In this document: piece by piece, positions 35,640 to 47,213 of the stretch
How the letters are laid out: each line of letters begins with the position of its first letter
Numbering within the stretch: position 1 is the first letter of the stretch
NCBI GenBank assembly: GCA_018398765.1
Contig: JAHBMJ010005832.1
Span: 1-63,893 of the forward strand
Source: Chromera velia
Taxonomy: Eukaryota; Sar; Chromeraceae
Reading direction: 5' to 3'
Length of the DNA: 63,893 nt
Translations under genes and position numbers: made by a program
Notes under the pieces: generated by a model
Databases searched by the model: none
The model's input: only the letters and a program-made list of their open reading frames with translations
What the model was told of the DNA's origin: nothing

Positions 35640-38600
35640 ACATTGGGAGGATCCTGAGCAAATGCATGTTAAAAGAGAAAGCCATCCACTCTGAGCACAT
35701 TTCTAGTGGGAGTACCAGGGCAATGGTTTTTGCAAACAATCCCGCTGAGGCACCCTTTTGATTGACTTACAACCTGCACGCCTCTCTCGTTGGCTGACTC
35801 TCTCAGGCGAGGAGTATCCAAGTAATCTGCATTCGTTCATACATGCACGAATATGTTCATTGATTCATTCATTCATTCATTCATTCATTCATTTATTCAT
35901 TCTTATTTATTCGTTCGTTCGTTCATTCATTCATTCATTCATTCATTCATTGATCCACTCATTTGTCCATTCAAATTCATCAATTGTTGGTTTCGCCACT
36001 CATCTGTTCTGTCCTTTTCGCGCATAAGTTTGAAGAGGCACCAGTCAACCAGCGGCTCCGATAAATGAGCCTGCCAGTTACTCTAGATTGACTGCTTCGC
36101 CAAAAGGAAGGAATAAACCCACAGCAACCTGGCATCTATTGGACATGAAGGAAGATGCATGGGGATGAATGGAGAATTATGTTTACTTTCTGTGTTTTCT
36201 CGTCGGCAAGGAATTCTCTGGAAACCATAAGACAGGAAGACGAAACTCGACCCAACACACCGAAGAACTGACCTTATATGAATGGACATTCCTGCCGCGT
36301 CTGGCAGTGTTAAACTGCATGCACCAGATCAGGCAGATAGAACGCACAGGAAAAGGAGAAGGGGATGCTGATTTGAAGGTAAGAAGACAGAGACAAAGGA
36401 CAGATAGTCGCTGTCCACGTCGAGCTTCATTTGTCTTTGCGCCATTTTTGTTTTGTCACTTTATGGTTTCATTGTTCCGGATCTTGTTTTCCGTCCTTTC
36501 TTTCCCGCAGTCAACTACTTCTTCCACAACAGATCTGAAGGACCCAAGATCATGCGAAGGGACTTCGACAATCCCACCGTAACCTAATGCTGACAGGTAG
36601 AAATCCGCACTTCAAAGCGCGCAACACGGAAGCTCATAGTCTTGGGTCACTGTCCGGCTACTTCATCTGGGAATAGTTTCTCACTTTTTATTGAAAGGGC
36701 GTGTTTGTTCTCAGTTCTGTACCTTTGAGACATCCACACGGACACACCGACCTCTGTTGGGAGAGGAACTCGAAAGCCGGCCCGGTTGCTGCCATGCTCA
36801 CAAAACGGGGTCCTGTGAAGGGAGGGGGCTGCTCGTCTTTTGCTGCAGATCGAGGGCAGGGGGAAGGAGCGTACCACGGGAACAGAATGACTCGCAGCCC
36901 CTGACAGCATGCGAGAGTGGACGCGCGGGGCTCTGTCTCTTTTGTTGTAATGTAGGATTTGGAGAAAACACAGCTGTGGCCGGGGCGATCGCCTCATCAA
37001 ATGAGAGTTGCCTGGATAACGTTCTTCTGCCCTTTAACGCACATTTCATTCATACTCAACGACGATGAAACAACACGTTCCCACAGTTCCCTGTTTCGAC
37101 AACGTCATCCCAGTGCCACATCTTTTGCACAGAACGGTTTACTCACGAATCCAATCCATATTTGAACACATACACTCAATACATGCACTGACCCAAAGAG
37201 GAAGCTGGTCCAATCTCCCCTTCCTTTACGCACGACACCTCCACGAAGCACGCAGGATGGCCGGGGTCTATTCCAGGCACAGCCTCAACGAAGTTGGGCA
37301 CACCGGTGGCAGAGAGGATGGACACGCTCAGGGAGGCGGGGCCTGCATGAGGTAGAGGGCACTCGTGATGGGTTAGGAGCATTCGTTGAGGGAAGAGATG
37401 TACAGAAAGACAAAGAGGCAAACAGACCAGCAGACAGACGGGCAGACGCACACTAATTTGCGTATAGGAAGTGAGACGGCTGAGTAGGTCTGTAGTGTTG
37501 GAAGCAAAACCAAACAGAAATGTCTGGCTGCACATGTATGGAAAGACACACAGCCGTGGATCCGCGTGTGAATGTATCCACACACTCTCACGGATCTATT
37601 TGGGAAGAGACACAAAATCAATGGGAGCCTCTTTACCTGAGAAGACTGACAAATTGTCTTTTGCATTTACGTACATTTTCATGCAACCACCCTTTGCTTG
37701 TGGCCTTTGTACAGGCGCTACACACGAGAACTCACCTATGACTCGTATGCCGAGCTCCGCGTCTGCGAGCCAGACCTTCTCACTCGCCTTACAGAGGGCA
37801 TCAGCCGTCTCCGGGCCCACAGTCGTCAGCTGACCAAATGCACAGGCAGGTGAGAGCAGCAACAGTGTGCCTATCCACATGAGTTCTTCATTTGTTCGTT
37901 CAAAGCAAAATCTCCCAAGCATTTTAAAGAACACGCTGAAACATGAAGAGCAGGTGGCACTTTTCTTTTAGTCAATCACAAAGAGAAAAAGGGGCGGAAA
38001 AGGCAGCGGTCGCACAGGCCAAGCTACTGACAATGTTCGAATCAAACCATCTCGATTGTTTGTGTACAAATCACTGCATGCTGCATTCCCTTTGGGCGTC
38101 TGTCTCCCGTCTTTCCGGCTGACCCCTCCATAATTTGCGCGTATGCTTTCCGAGAGAAAGTTTAGCGTCTTCGAGGCAATCAATTTGGCCGGATCAAAAG
38201 CTCTGCCCAGATTCTCTGCCAGCCTCTCACGATCCTTCTCCTCCTTCTCACGTTGCGCCGATGCACCCTGCTTTACTCCAGACTTCAACGCACTTGCAGG
38301 AGCGCCTCCTCCCCCTGCACCTGCCCCCCCACCCCCTACCTGAAAGGACACAGGACCTCCACCCCCTCCAGCCGCCTCTGACGCGGGTGGCGGCTCACTC
38401 GGCGGCGGCGGGGCTGCCTCAGCAGCTGAGGAGGAGGCTGCATTAGAAGGGGAGCCACCGCCTGTGCTGCCCTGTCGTGAAGGCGCTACTCCTCTTCTCG
38501 ATGGCGATGCGCTTCCTGTGGCCCCTCTTGAAGGCGACCCGCCCCCTGTGTTGCCTCGAGCGGGAGACGCGCCCCCTGCGTTCCCCTTGGAAGAGGGCCT

Positions 38601-39327
38601 GCCTGACGTTGCACCCCTCGACCCAGGCCTGTCTCCACCGTTCTGCGGAGAAAACGTCGGCAGCGGAATGCATCTTCTTTGTATGTGTGTGCATGTGCGT
38701 GTGTGCGTGTGTGGGCGAGGAAGTTCGGATTTTGTAAGAGTGTGAAAGAGGCGGCCTTGGAAATGCTGAGTGTCGTTTTTGTCCTCCTTTGCCGAAAGAG
38801 AAACAAACGGTGTTTTTCTTTCTCCTCCTATCTCTGTCCATTGATGGATGAGCCCCCAAAAATCCTTGCTGTGTGTCAGCCTTCCTGTGACACATTTAAT
38901 TTAGCGGACTCACGCACGGGCTCCTTCTTTCATTGACTGACTGACCGCCTCGGAAAAGCAGGCTGCAAACACAACAAAGAGGAGGCAAAGCAAGACAGCA
39001 AGGGGAGGAGAAGAAGACCATGAGCAAAGAAGGAATGGGGAAAAAATCAAGGGAAGGCGACACTAGATTCAATAACACCTTGCGGTACAGAGTGTTTTTC
39101 TCATTGGAATTTGGAATGTCCTTTGTTTTCCCCACCATCTATACTTTCATTTGCACGTCTTCTGCCCCTCACGTGTGCGTCTATTCGTTCTTTTCCTCCT
39201 ACTTTCTTTGTCTTTGTCTACGTTAGATTGTTTGTTTGTTTGCCTGTTTGTATAGTTTGTATAGTTCCAAATGCACATGTTCCTTTTCCCTCGATCCCTT
39301 TCGCTCTCTCTCTCTCTCTCACACACA

Positions 39328-39384
<57 letters not shown>

Positions 39385-39572
39385 TCCCCACCTTGTCCCA
39401 CAGATTTCTTCCCAATGCCCGAAGGAGACGGAGGCGCTCCAGCCGCCGCTCCCATCCCGCCTCCCCCTGTTCCTCCAGGTCCATTCGCCCCGCCGGAACT
39501 CGAAGAGGACGCCGCCGCCTCCGCCACACCGAGGCCCGTGCCGTTTAGTTCAGAGTGGAGAAAGGAGACCAT
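31249..39572 (-). CDS. Inositol monophosphatase / bisphosphate nucleotidase-like protein with altered metal site
   Basis: Seventeen minus-strand exons: 39572-39402, 38642-38028, 37829-37736, 37342-37239, 36753-36723, 36583-36519, 36314-36273, 35423-35180, 34954-34874, 34515-34387, 34170-34028, 33682-33493, 33179-33020, 32735-32656, 32337-32236, 31743-31640 and 31422-31249. Every junction keeps phase, totalling 843 codons with the stop. Residues 1-190 are Gly/Ser/Pro low complexity with GGGSPSRG-type repeats. The second half carries family landmarks. WISPLDGK (481-488) stands for the W-x-DPxDGT box. ESVCISIGIAERGKPRAG matches the strand that follows that box, and GAGMN comes before the C-terminal motif. 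KWDSCALDAVLRAIGG has its metal-binding Asp at 705. The first Asp of the DPxD box is Ser483 and the Thr is Lys488, so two-metal catalysis is doubtful. Least certain junctions: exon 5 (31 nt), exon 13 acceptor and exon 2 donor. Confidence 0.82.
31715..31893 (-). repeat. Duplicated exon start with splice acceptor
   Basis: About 45 bp covering the end of intron 15 and the start of exon 16 (31715-31757) is repeated nearly identically at 31848-31893. Each copy has TTCCTTGCAG followed by coding for VAFALEAGEKR. The upstream copy could serve as an alternative acceptor (exon start 31879) but then reads into a different tail. Between the copies lie short inverted repeats around GAATTC..TTTTTCATACAG. 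Confidence 0.8.
33199..33320. repeat. CA/GA microsatellite in intron
   Basis: A (CACA/TACA)n tract followed by (GA)n immediately upstream (in gene sense) of the exon 13 acceptor of the phosphatase-like gene. Confidence 0.85.
35604..35636. repeat. CT microsatellite in intron
   Basis: About 32 bp of (CT)n inside the intron between exons 7 and 8 of the phosphatase-like gene. Confidence 0.85.
35855..35955. repeat. ATTC tetranucleotide microsatellite in intron
   Basis: About 100 bp of (TTCA)n with a central TTCG patch in the same intron. Confidence 0.9.
39301..39380. repeat. CT/CA microsatellites in intron 1
   Basis: (CT)n, CACACA, (CT)n and (CA)n shortly after the 5' splice site of exon 1 of the phosphatase-like gene. 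Confidence 0.85.
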
Positions 39573-39891
39573 GTTCGACTCTGCAATACCAATGCAAAAC
39601 AGACCATAAACATCTTGAGAAAGTTTAGTCTAGAGCAGTCCATTGATGCATCCGAAGCGTACGGACCAGATTAGCACTTTTAGAACCTTACAAGCACACT
39701 GCGGCCCTTTCCACACCCACCCACTACTACAGCATCCCTCCCTCCCGATTGTCTGTCTCTCTGGTCTTTGTTCACCCTGCTGGCCTCTTTGGGACAAAAA
39801 TCAAAGCAGTACGACACATCAGAGGCAATGCAATATAAACAAGTACAATACAATACAGTACAACACAATATGAATACAATACGATCAGACC
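39573..39891. other. Short tandem intergenic region
   Basis: 320 bp between the stop of the EF-hand gene and the ATG of the phosphatase-like gene, both on the minus strand. AATACAATAC-type repeats lie at 39828-39885. Confidence 0.45.
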
Positions 39892-40791
39892 TCACGGACC
39901 TTTATTAACTCTGCTGGCCTCGATTTTTTGTCTCATGTCTTCCCTCAAAGCTGCATTCACGACGGCCTCCTTCAACTTGCCTGACCGACAAAGCGCCTCC
40001 ATCTCCCGTACCATCGCTCCGGCCTGCGCGTGCATTTATCAAGGACGAAGAGAAAGATGCGTAACGGGCGTGCATTTCGGAGCTAGTCGAACCACAAATG
40101 CTTCCGGCCACCTCTTCAGAAAATCAAACATGCCAACAATGGACAGAGCAGCTGCGTATGGCATGTCTCTCTACACAAAGACAGAGAAGAAGGAGGAGAG
40201 GAACGGAGGTAAAGAGAAGTAAACCAAACAAAGCGAGCAGGCTCGCTGGTTGCCTGGCTGGTTGCCTGCCTGTCTGCCTTACTGACGCACGCACGCACGC
40301 CCTTACCCTTTCGAGAAAATCGATGCAGGCAGACACGACGTCGATGACGGGAATGATGGGTCTGTGGAGGAGTTTTAGGCGACGGAACTCGGGGTCAGCA
40401 CTGTGCTCGACTGCTTGTAGCTGCATCCAGTCAAGATACAGAGTCTTTGAGTCAATTAAACACTCAGAGAATCACTTCCCCGGTCCGCAGGTCAAGGACT
40501 TGCACATTCACGCCAATTACATACAGAGAAAAGACGACGGGCACTTCCAGTGAATCAGCTGAGAAGTTTACGTGCAATCTTGGCTTCGAAATTCCGCACA
40601 AACAGACATTCATTCAGCCATTCGGTTATTTGCAAAAGCCATTGCGTATGCAAGATGAATTCCTACTATTATACCAGTGTGCAACTTAATTCTTCCCCCT
40701 CCCTCTCCTTTCTTTCTCTATGGGTCCCTCTTGGTTTTCTTCACCCCCTTTCCCCCCTCGAATGTTAGTTCGATTAAAAACTGCAGTCAGA

Positions 40792-40822
<31 letters not shown>

Positions 40823-43330
40823 CCTGTCAACCTACCAGCCTGTCGGCCTGTCAGCCTGTCTGTCAGTCAGTCAGTCAGTCAGTCAGTCAGTCAGTCAGTC
40901 AGCCAAGCAGACAGGCAGACCTCTTTGAAAAGCGCGTCCGCAGTCTGTATGGGCATGTAAAAGGTCAGGGGAGAGAGAATGGTGGGCTTCTCGGAGCCAT
41001 CGAACGGTCTGCACAGAAACAAGAAGTACCTTTATGCAACACTGCAACACATCCATGCATGAAGAATATCAAAAGGGAGTCATTTTCTTGGAGCAGTCAG
41101 AGGATCTACAGAAAAGGCAGCAAAGAAGACCGAAATGCATCAATGAGATCAGGCTCACCCCGGACCAGGAGAAGGACGGCGAGTTTCGAATCCAATGCCT
41201 GTCTTTGTGCAGCTCGACCTCAATTTTCTTTCACCGAGGAGAGTTCGGAAGCTGACCGAGCTAAACCAGACACAGGTTTCCTGTCCACATCTTGTGAGTA
41301 CAGCAAACGAAGGAGCAATTTGAAGGAACAGAGTGCAAAAGGGCAAATATGTTCGCGTGCGGGAAGTTGTTCTGCCAATACACATACGTGCACCTCACCC
41401 ACTCGCTCACTGACTGACTGACTGACTGACTGACTGACTGACACGAGGAGCCGTTCTAGTCCCTGATCGTAGGCGAGTGTGAGGAATTCGTGGAACGTCA
41501 CCCGCTCGTCCCGAATCTGCGCACAGGGATTAAGGAAACACGGATGGATGCACAAAAAGGATGGATCGAATGCACAGAATGCAGAAAAGGACGATGGAGA
41601 GGAAGTGAAATGTTGAGTAAAAAAATCGAACGCTATGATGTGGTGCTGCATCCACTTTCGTACAGGAAAGTGGTCTGACGAAATTTTTAGAAGAGTCCAA
41701 ACTGCATCTCCCTCGTCCGCCTGTATTGTCCATGAAGTTCTGACAGTAAGTCGAGGTGGCAAACATGATAGACGACTAGTTAGAAAAGCGCAGGACCAGA
41801 ATACTAACGAAAACTGCCCACCTGTCTGCTGTCAACGACTGTGAAAACAGCCCGTCCCAGGTGCTCCACATCCGCCACGTTTGGCTGGACGGCGTCGTAC
41901 ATCTTTCTGATTGCACACACACAAACACAGGTACACAGAGAGGCGTGCAGGTACACATACATACACACACTCATACACAAAAGCGTGCATGTCCAGAGAA
42001 AGACGGTTGGGAAATGGAAGGAAGGGAGTCAGGGCGAGAAGGAGGATCATAGACAGCGGGACAGCTAGAGGGAGACTGACGCCAGTCCCCTGAGAGTGCT
42101 CCTGACGAGGACGACGAACTCGGCCTCCGTGAGCTTCCCGTCTCCATTAAAATTGAAGAAGGAAAACAGAAGGGCAAATTTCGTCTTCCGATGGACCTCC
42201 GAGGAGATCAAGGCGGCTGCCAGGAGCTCCATCTGCATGCACGAAATCAAACACACGACGCTTGGGAGAGCACTTACCGTCTTATTCTCGCAGAATGCCA
42301 GTTTCGGTTTTCGCTCCATCAGTAGCCACGAAGCATTCTCTACTCTTTTTGTGAGGAATCGATTCAGGGTTCCACGCATCCCATCTATTAGTGAAGCCGG
42401 ATCCATGATACTTGCCAAACCAATCGACTGACGATGGGGAGCAGTCGGGATCTGGTCTTGTCCAGGTGTTTGTAGATGCCCTCAACCTGCAGTCAAGGCA
42501 AGGCGAGGCGAAGTCGTGGGGAAGGAAGGCAGACAGAAAGGATAGGGGGAAATTGAGAGAGAGGAGGGGAGGGGAGCAGGGGAGCGTCTCACTTGACATC
42601 ACAGGTTTACATTTGCTCCCTGACTGCCTGCCTGACTGACTGACTGACTGACAGACGGACAGACGGACAGACGGACAGACGGACAGGCTGACAGACTGAC
42701 AGACAGACTGACTGACAGGTTGACAGGCCGACAGGCTGACAGGCCGACAGGCTGACAAGGCTGACTGACTGACTGACTGACTGACTGACTGACTGACTGA
42801 CTGACTGACTGACTGACTGACTGACTGACTGATTGATTGACTGACTGACTCACTGATTGACTAACTCACTGAATGACAGGCTGACTGTCTGACTGACTGA
42901 CTGAGCGCCTGGCTGACACACACAGCATGCGCTCACTCTCTCGCTGGCTGTCTGTCTGCTTGCTTGCCCGCCTGCCCATCTGCACGTGTGAGTGATTGAC
43001 AAGATTGACTGACTGTGCCCAGAATTGACTGACTGACTGACAGTCAGGCTGCAAGACAGACCTGCGGCAGGAAGAGCTCTGTGATTTTGGCAAAGAGCCT
43101 GGAGCCGATAAGCAGCTTTCCCTCTGAGTGGTTGAGAAAGAGGGACCAAGACGTGCACACTCTCTGGTAGCTCCATCGCGTCAGACAGCGGAGGGAGGGG
43201 TGGATCTTGGAGGGCGAGACGTGGAACTTCATCGCCGCAAGCTGCTGTCCCATCTTGTTAGACCGCCTTCGTGGCCACCTGTTTGCAGACGGGGTCTTCG
43301 AACGCTCTGGAGAAGTCACTCAGTAGATCA
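39892..43330 (-). CDS. EF-hand protein gene with apparent frameshifts
   Basis: Minus-strand exons: about 43330-43062 (clean ATG at 43253), 42486-42278, 42232-42081, 41906-41822, 41516-41443, 41218-41159, 41008-40921, 40420-40307 and 40023-39892, ending VNKGP then TGA. Most junctions keep phase. A good EF-hand loop is NFNGDGKLTEAE (in 42232-42081). The paired loop around DSRQIRDERVTFHE is degenerate, lacking the normal 12-residue spacing. The rest is helical and of unknown family. Exon 42486-42278 is 209 nt and must change frame near GGTTTGG at about 42420. Another change is needed near 43257, where GAAG..GCGGTCTAAC stops one frame just before the ATG frame begins. An in-frame TGA also lies near 43335, so upstream exons are undefined. 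Sequencing errors or early decay could explain this. Confidence 0.7.
40790..40918. repeat. CAGT/CTGT tetranucleotide array at a 5' splice site
   Basis: GTCA-type and TGTC-type repeats directly after (in gene sense) the exon ending at 40921 of the EF-hand gene. Confidence 0.85.
41405..41442. repeat. CTGA array overlapping a GTCAGT splice donor
   Basis: About nine GTCA units in gene sense begin exactly at the donor after 41443. Confidence 0.85.
42620..42905. repeat. CTGA / CGGACAGA / CAGGCCGA tandem array
   Basis: Nearly 290 bp of tetranucleotide-derived repeats inside the intron between exons 43062 and 42486 of the EF-hand gene. The poly-Ser/Gln/Val ORFs across it are artefacts. Confidence 0.92.
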
Positions 43331-44190
43331 GGTCATTCAAACAAATCCCCTTGTCCGCAACCTTCACTCCTGTCTGTCGGTCCTTCTTGGTCAAATGATT
43401 GATAGAAGCAGGAGGGAAGTTGACCAGAATGTAGTTTCAGTCGCAGAACTGGTGCATCATTGAGGTTAGGTTGATGCTGCCAAAAGGTTGGGCTACTGCT
43501 GTCCAAAGAGGGGCTCTGCCTGGCAGAGAAGGAGCTTCCTCTGTTGTAAATTTGCACACAATTCTCTGCATGCACCTGCGTGTATATATATATATATATA
43601 TATTTGCATGGTCTGTATATACATATATATACAGACAAACATTAATTATATATAATCATGCATGCAAGATAATATGCATGCATGTGAGGATGCAACAGTG
43701 ATGCGTGCATTGTTGCATATTGTTGCATTGTTTTAACATTCAAGGATACATATATATATGTATATACGCTGCAGCGGTTCTGCTTGCTCGACATATGCGA
43801 CTGTACGTACGGACGTCACACCTATAGCTGATCTTCTTCGGCGAGAAAGGTTTTTGATTGTGTCATCCGCGCCAAAAACTCTTCGCAAACTCTATACGGG
43901 TCAAATTGATTGGTTACCCTTGACACGTGGTGAAAGTCTGTGAAAAGGTCCTCAGTTGTCTCGACACCCTTACTGCATTCCAGACCCGAGATGCACGCGT
44001 TCTTTCCGCTCTGCCATTTTGACCCGCAGAACTACATGTGGGGCTCCTTGAATTGATGCAAAAGACAAGAAGGAGAAAGACCTTCAATTCAACGTCCCTC
44101 CTGAAGATCCGCCCCCCTCGAGCACCCCGATCGATGTAGAGCTAACTGCAAGTTGTCTGCCGAAAGACAAAGTAGGAGAGAAAGAGGAAG
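43331..44190. other. Divergent intergenic region
   Basis: Between the EF-hand gene (minus) and the two-exon gene at 44191 (plus). It has (TA)n at 43583-43612 and 43746-43770 and GCATGCAT repeats at 43660-43710. It may contain 5' exons of the EF-hand gene. Confidence 0.45.
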
Positions 44191-47100
44191 ATGAGCCTTT
44201 TGACTTGCTTGATTCTTGATGTTGAAGGGAGGAGATTGGGCGACAGTAGTAGAGATGGGAAGAAAGCTGACGACGAAGTCAACCTCTTGTCTCCCACTAT
44301 ACCTGAAAGAAATACAGAAAAAGGATCAGAAGACAAAGGAAGAGAGTGCGAAGGAGAAGACCCAGGATCGACCTCTTCTGCCTACGGCTACGCCCACGGA
44401 GGATTCTTCGGAGCTGCTCCCCTCCTCTTCCGTCTACAAAGGGTGGTCTCTGCCCTCGCCGCGTCCTCTATCTGGGACGAAATTGAGTGGGGACCTTCTT
44501 CTTCATCATCATCATCTTTTCCCTCGTCGTCATTTTCAGCCTCTGTGCAGCCAGAGGCGGCACCGTCTGTTTTGCCTGAAGGTCTTCTGCCGGAAAATTG
44601 TCTTCCCTCCCCGTCTCCCTCGATCATTCGGTCTTTTGAAAACAACCCCGTCGTTGCAGCCTGTGGCCATTTTGTTGAAAAGGGACTGAACGAACGGAAG
44701 GCGGCGAGAAGGGAGAGGGAAAGAGACGAACAACAAGCCCCAGCCGAGAGAAAGAGGGAAAATGAAAATAAACAGCCAGTTTTCACCGTGAGGCCAGTTG
44801 AATGGGATGTCTGGGTAGACACAGCGGGAGCATCCTGTCTGAAATGTGACTCTGAGAAAGCGCGTCACCTTTTTGACACTTTGGTTGTCTCCCACGGTTC
44901 CCCTCTTCATCTCGTAAAAGACCAACTTCTCCGAATAGACCAACACAGACAGCTCTACAGAAACGCAGCCAAACCCCAAAGAGCATCTAGATTTCCCTCA
45001 AACAGACCTTGTTCGTCTGATGATGCACCGTCCCAAGAGATGAGGAACAGAAGGGGAGGGACAGAGGGGAAGGAACAATTTCGAAAACACCAATCTCTTC
45101 TATCTTCCCTTCTCTCCCTCCACACATGCACAGCTCCCCTATGGCTGCGTCTGTACATGAGAACGTTGCAGTGTCTTCGTGTGCAGAACGTTTCAGAGAA
45201 AGACGAAGAGGGAGAGGCACACAACGAAGCTTTGCACAGCAGAAAAAAAAGTTTTGAGGACAAAGACGGCATAGAAGAGTGTCTTGACGTCTCCCAGGTC
45301 TTTCGAGAGGCCCTCCAGTTGGAGTCCCCCCAAACTGTCCACATCATTCTTGACCTCAAGTCTAGAGCCCTGTCTCCCTCGGTCGTTTCGTGTCTTCTGA
45401 TTCCTCAGATTGAGAAGAGGGGGGGCGTCCGGGTGGTAGCAGTCGGAAGTTTTGTTGCTGACCAGCTGAACTCGCTTTCTCTTTCTGCACAGAGACTGTT
45501 GGTGGAAAACAAAGAAGAACACAGGAACATAGGCAAAGAAGAAAAACAAGCAGGAAAAGAAAGGGGTGATGGACCTCCTCCGAGACCCAGACGTACACCT
45601 GCTGTTGCCGTGTTGTTCTTTCACGGTGTGGGGGACGTCCAGGCTTGCTTGGAGTCCTTCTTGTCGCACTCTGACTGTGAGGTGGGAAAGACATCGACCC
45701 AGCCCGAAGAAGGAAATGGGAAGAAAAAGGGGAAATTTGGTTTCAGTTCAGAGTGGTGGAGTCCTTTCCGCCCCTCTCTTGAAGATTTCCATGTGAACAC
45801 CGAGACTGTGAGGGACTTTGCGTTCAACGGAGCCTCCCTGCTCCGTCTTGTGGAGAGAAAAAGAGACAGCATGCTGGGGGCAGGAAAGGGGAGGGGATCT
45901 AGAGAATGGTGTAGAAGGGAGGATGAACTTGTGTGTGAATCTGCGTCTTTCCATGAGGGAGAGTGGCTGTTTGAGGGGGGGGTGTCGGGCGTGCATTTTC
46001 TTCGTCTGGGGTTGAGGGAGAGAGGCCGACCGGCAAACGTGGGTGGTGGCGAGCAAAGTAATACGTACGCAGACGGTGAGAGAGAGAGGGACAGATGGCC
46101 CTGGGTCCGATGTCCTTGCTCCTCCAGTGGGGGCTGTGTGAGTTGGGGTCCCTCCTGTGATCTGATCGTGGAGGTTGATAGACGGGTACGTTTTGGGGGG
46201 GGGGGCACGGAGAGACAGAGGCGGTCTGAGGCTACCTGCATGTATGGGTGTGTGACTACCACCTCTGGACATGCATTTGAATGCACATGCGAGAAAAACG
46301 AATCCGACCAGAAGAGAAGGGCTCAGTCTCCGTGTAGCTGTCTTGTGAACAAAATATCATGCTGAACTGATTCGGCGATTCACTATATTCTAATTAAGAT
46401 TCACGACAGGTTTTTCCTTGATCCAACTTTTCCTCCTTTCTCCTTGATTTTCTTTCTCATGGAAAGCATTCACAAAGAAGAAGAAGAGAAAAGATGGTCG
46501 AGAGAAAGTGCGCATATGTATTCATACATGTGTGATTGGGCGCGTACTCCACGTACGTGTAGCTTTCTTGTGGTGTTTGAGTCGCGAGTACCGTTCACTT
46601 CCCTTCCGTACATCCACTTCTCTTTTCTATGACATTCTAAAAAAACTCTTCCCCTCTTTGTTCTGCCACGCAGGTGACCTGTGAGCTCTTGAGATTGAAA
46701 AGAGAAGCCAGAAGGCTTGGATGGCAAATCAGGTTCTCTGTCTATGTGCAGGAGCACACTCTCCACAGCTTAGCGTCAGCAGTCCTACTTGCTTACGCAC
46801 AGGTGTCATCGGAGGGCCGGGAGCTGCTGGACGGGGGGGTTCACTGGGGAGGCCTGTCGGGGGTTATCGTGCATCCCTCCTCCAGTCAGAGTGTACGGGT
46901 GAGGGGGAATAATGCACATCGGGGCCTGCTGGAGCATATTTCTGTTCTCTCAATGGGGGGGCAGGAACTTGTGGGGAGGCCCTTCTCTTTCAAAAACAGG
47001 AAAGGGAAGGACCATGTGGGAGCGTCAAATAGGGATGAGGCAGAGTTCTATGATGAGAGTCATGTAAGAGTATTGGTTTCGGGGTGTTCACAGGGAGGGT

Positions 47101-47213
47101 GGATAGGTCGGGTGGTAGCGGTATGTCTGAGCTTGGCTGGGTTCTTTTCTACACTCGTGAAATTCCTTAGGCTCTGTAGTGTTGGACTTGGAGGCTTACG
47201 CTGCAGAAGTTAA
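44191..47213 (+). CDS. Two-exon hypothetical protein, about 828 aa
   Basis: Exon 1 is 44191-46137 (TGT followed by a GTGAGT donor, phase 0) and exon 2 is 46674-47213 after a pyrimidine-rich CACGCAG acceptor. The joined frame continues smoothly from SSSGGC to VTCELLRLKREARRLGW. Exon 1 has a disordered Ser-rich region, then blocks that look folded (VEWDVWVDTAGASCLKCD, QTVHIILDLKSRALSPSVVS, GGVRVVAVGSFVADQLNSL, AVAVLFFHGVGDVQACLESF) separated by charged linkers. Exon 2 has an alpha/beta-like segment (LASAVLLAYAQ) and ends with a hydrophobic stretch (VVAVCLSLAGFFSTLVKFL) that may be a C-terminal membrane anchor. I recognise no family. Exon 1 could instead read on to a stop at 46365, but the tail is Cys-rich and unlikely. 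Confidence 0.72.

Noticed and set aside
37239..37342. C2 domain in the exon encoding ASLSVSILSATGVPNF
   Set aside because: The first strand resembles a C2 start, but following exons do not continue a C2 pattern and the downstream protein is phosphatase-like.
42600..42905. CRISPR-like or minisatellite repeat array
   Set aside because: Units are 4-8 bp slipped derivatives of CTGA/CAGA without unique spacers of constant length. It is an intronic microsatellite in a eukaryotic gene.
46138..46365. Cys-rich tail of the two-exon hypothetical protein
   Set aside because: It lies beyond a consensus GTGAGT donor, and the in-phase exon at 46674 gives a more natural continuation. Retained-intron use cannot be excluded.
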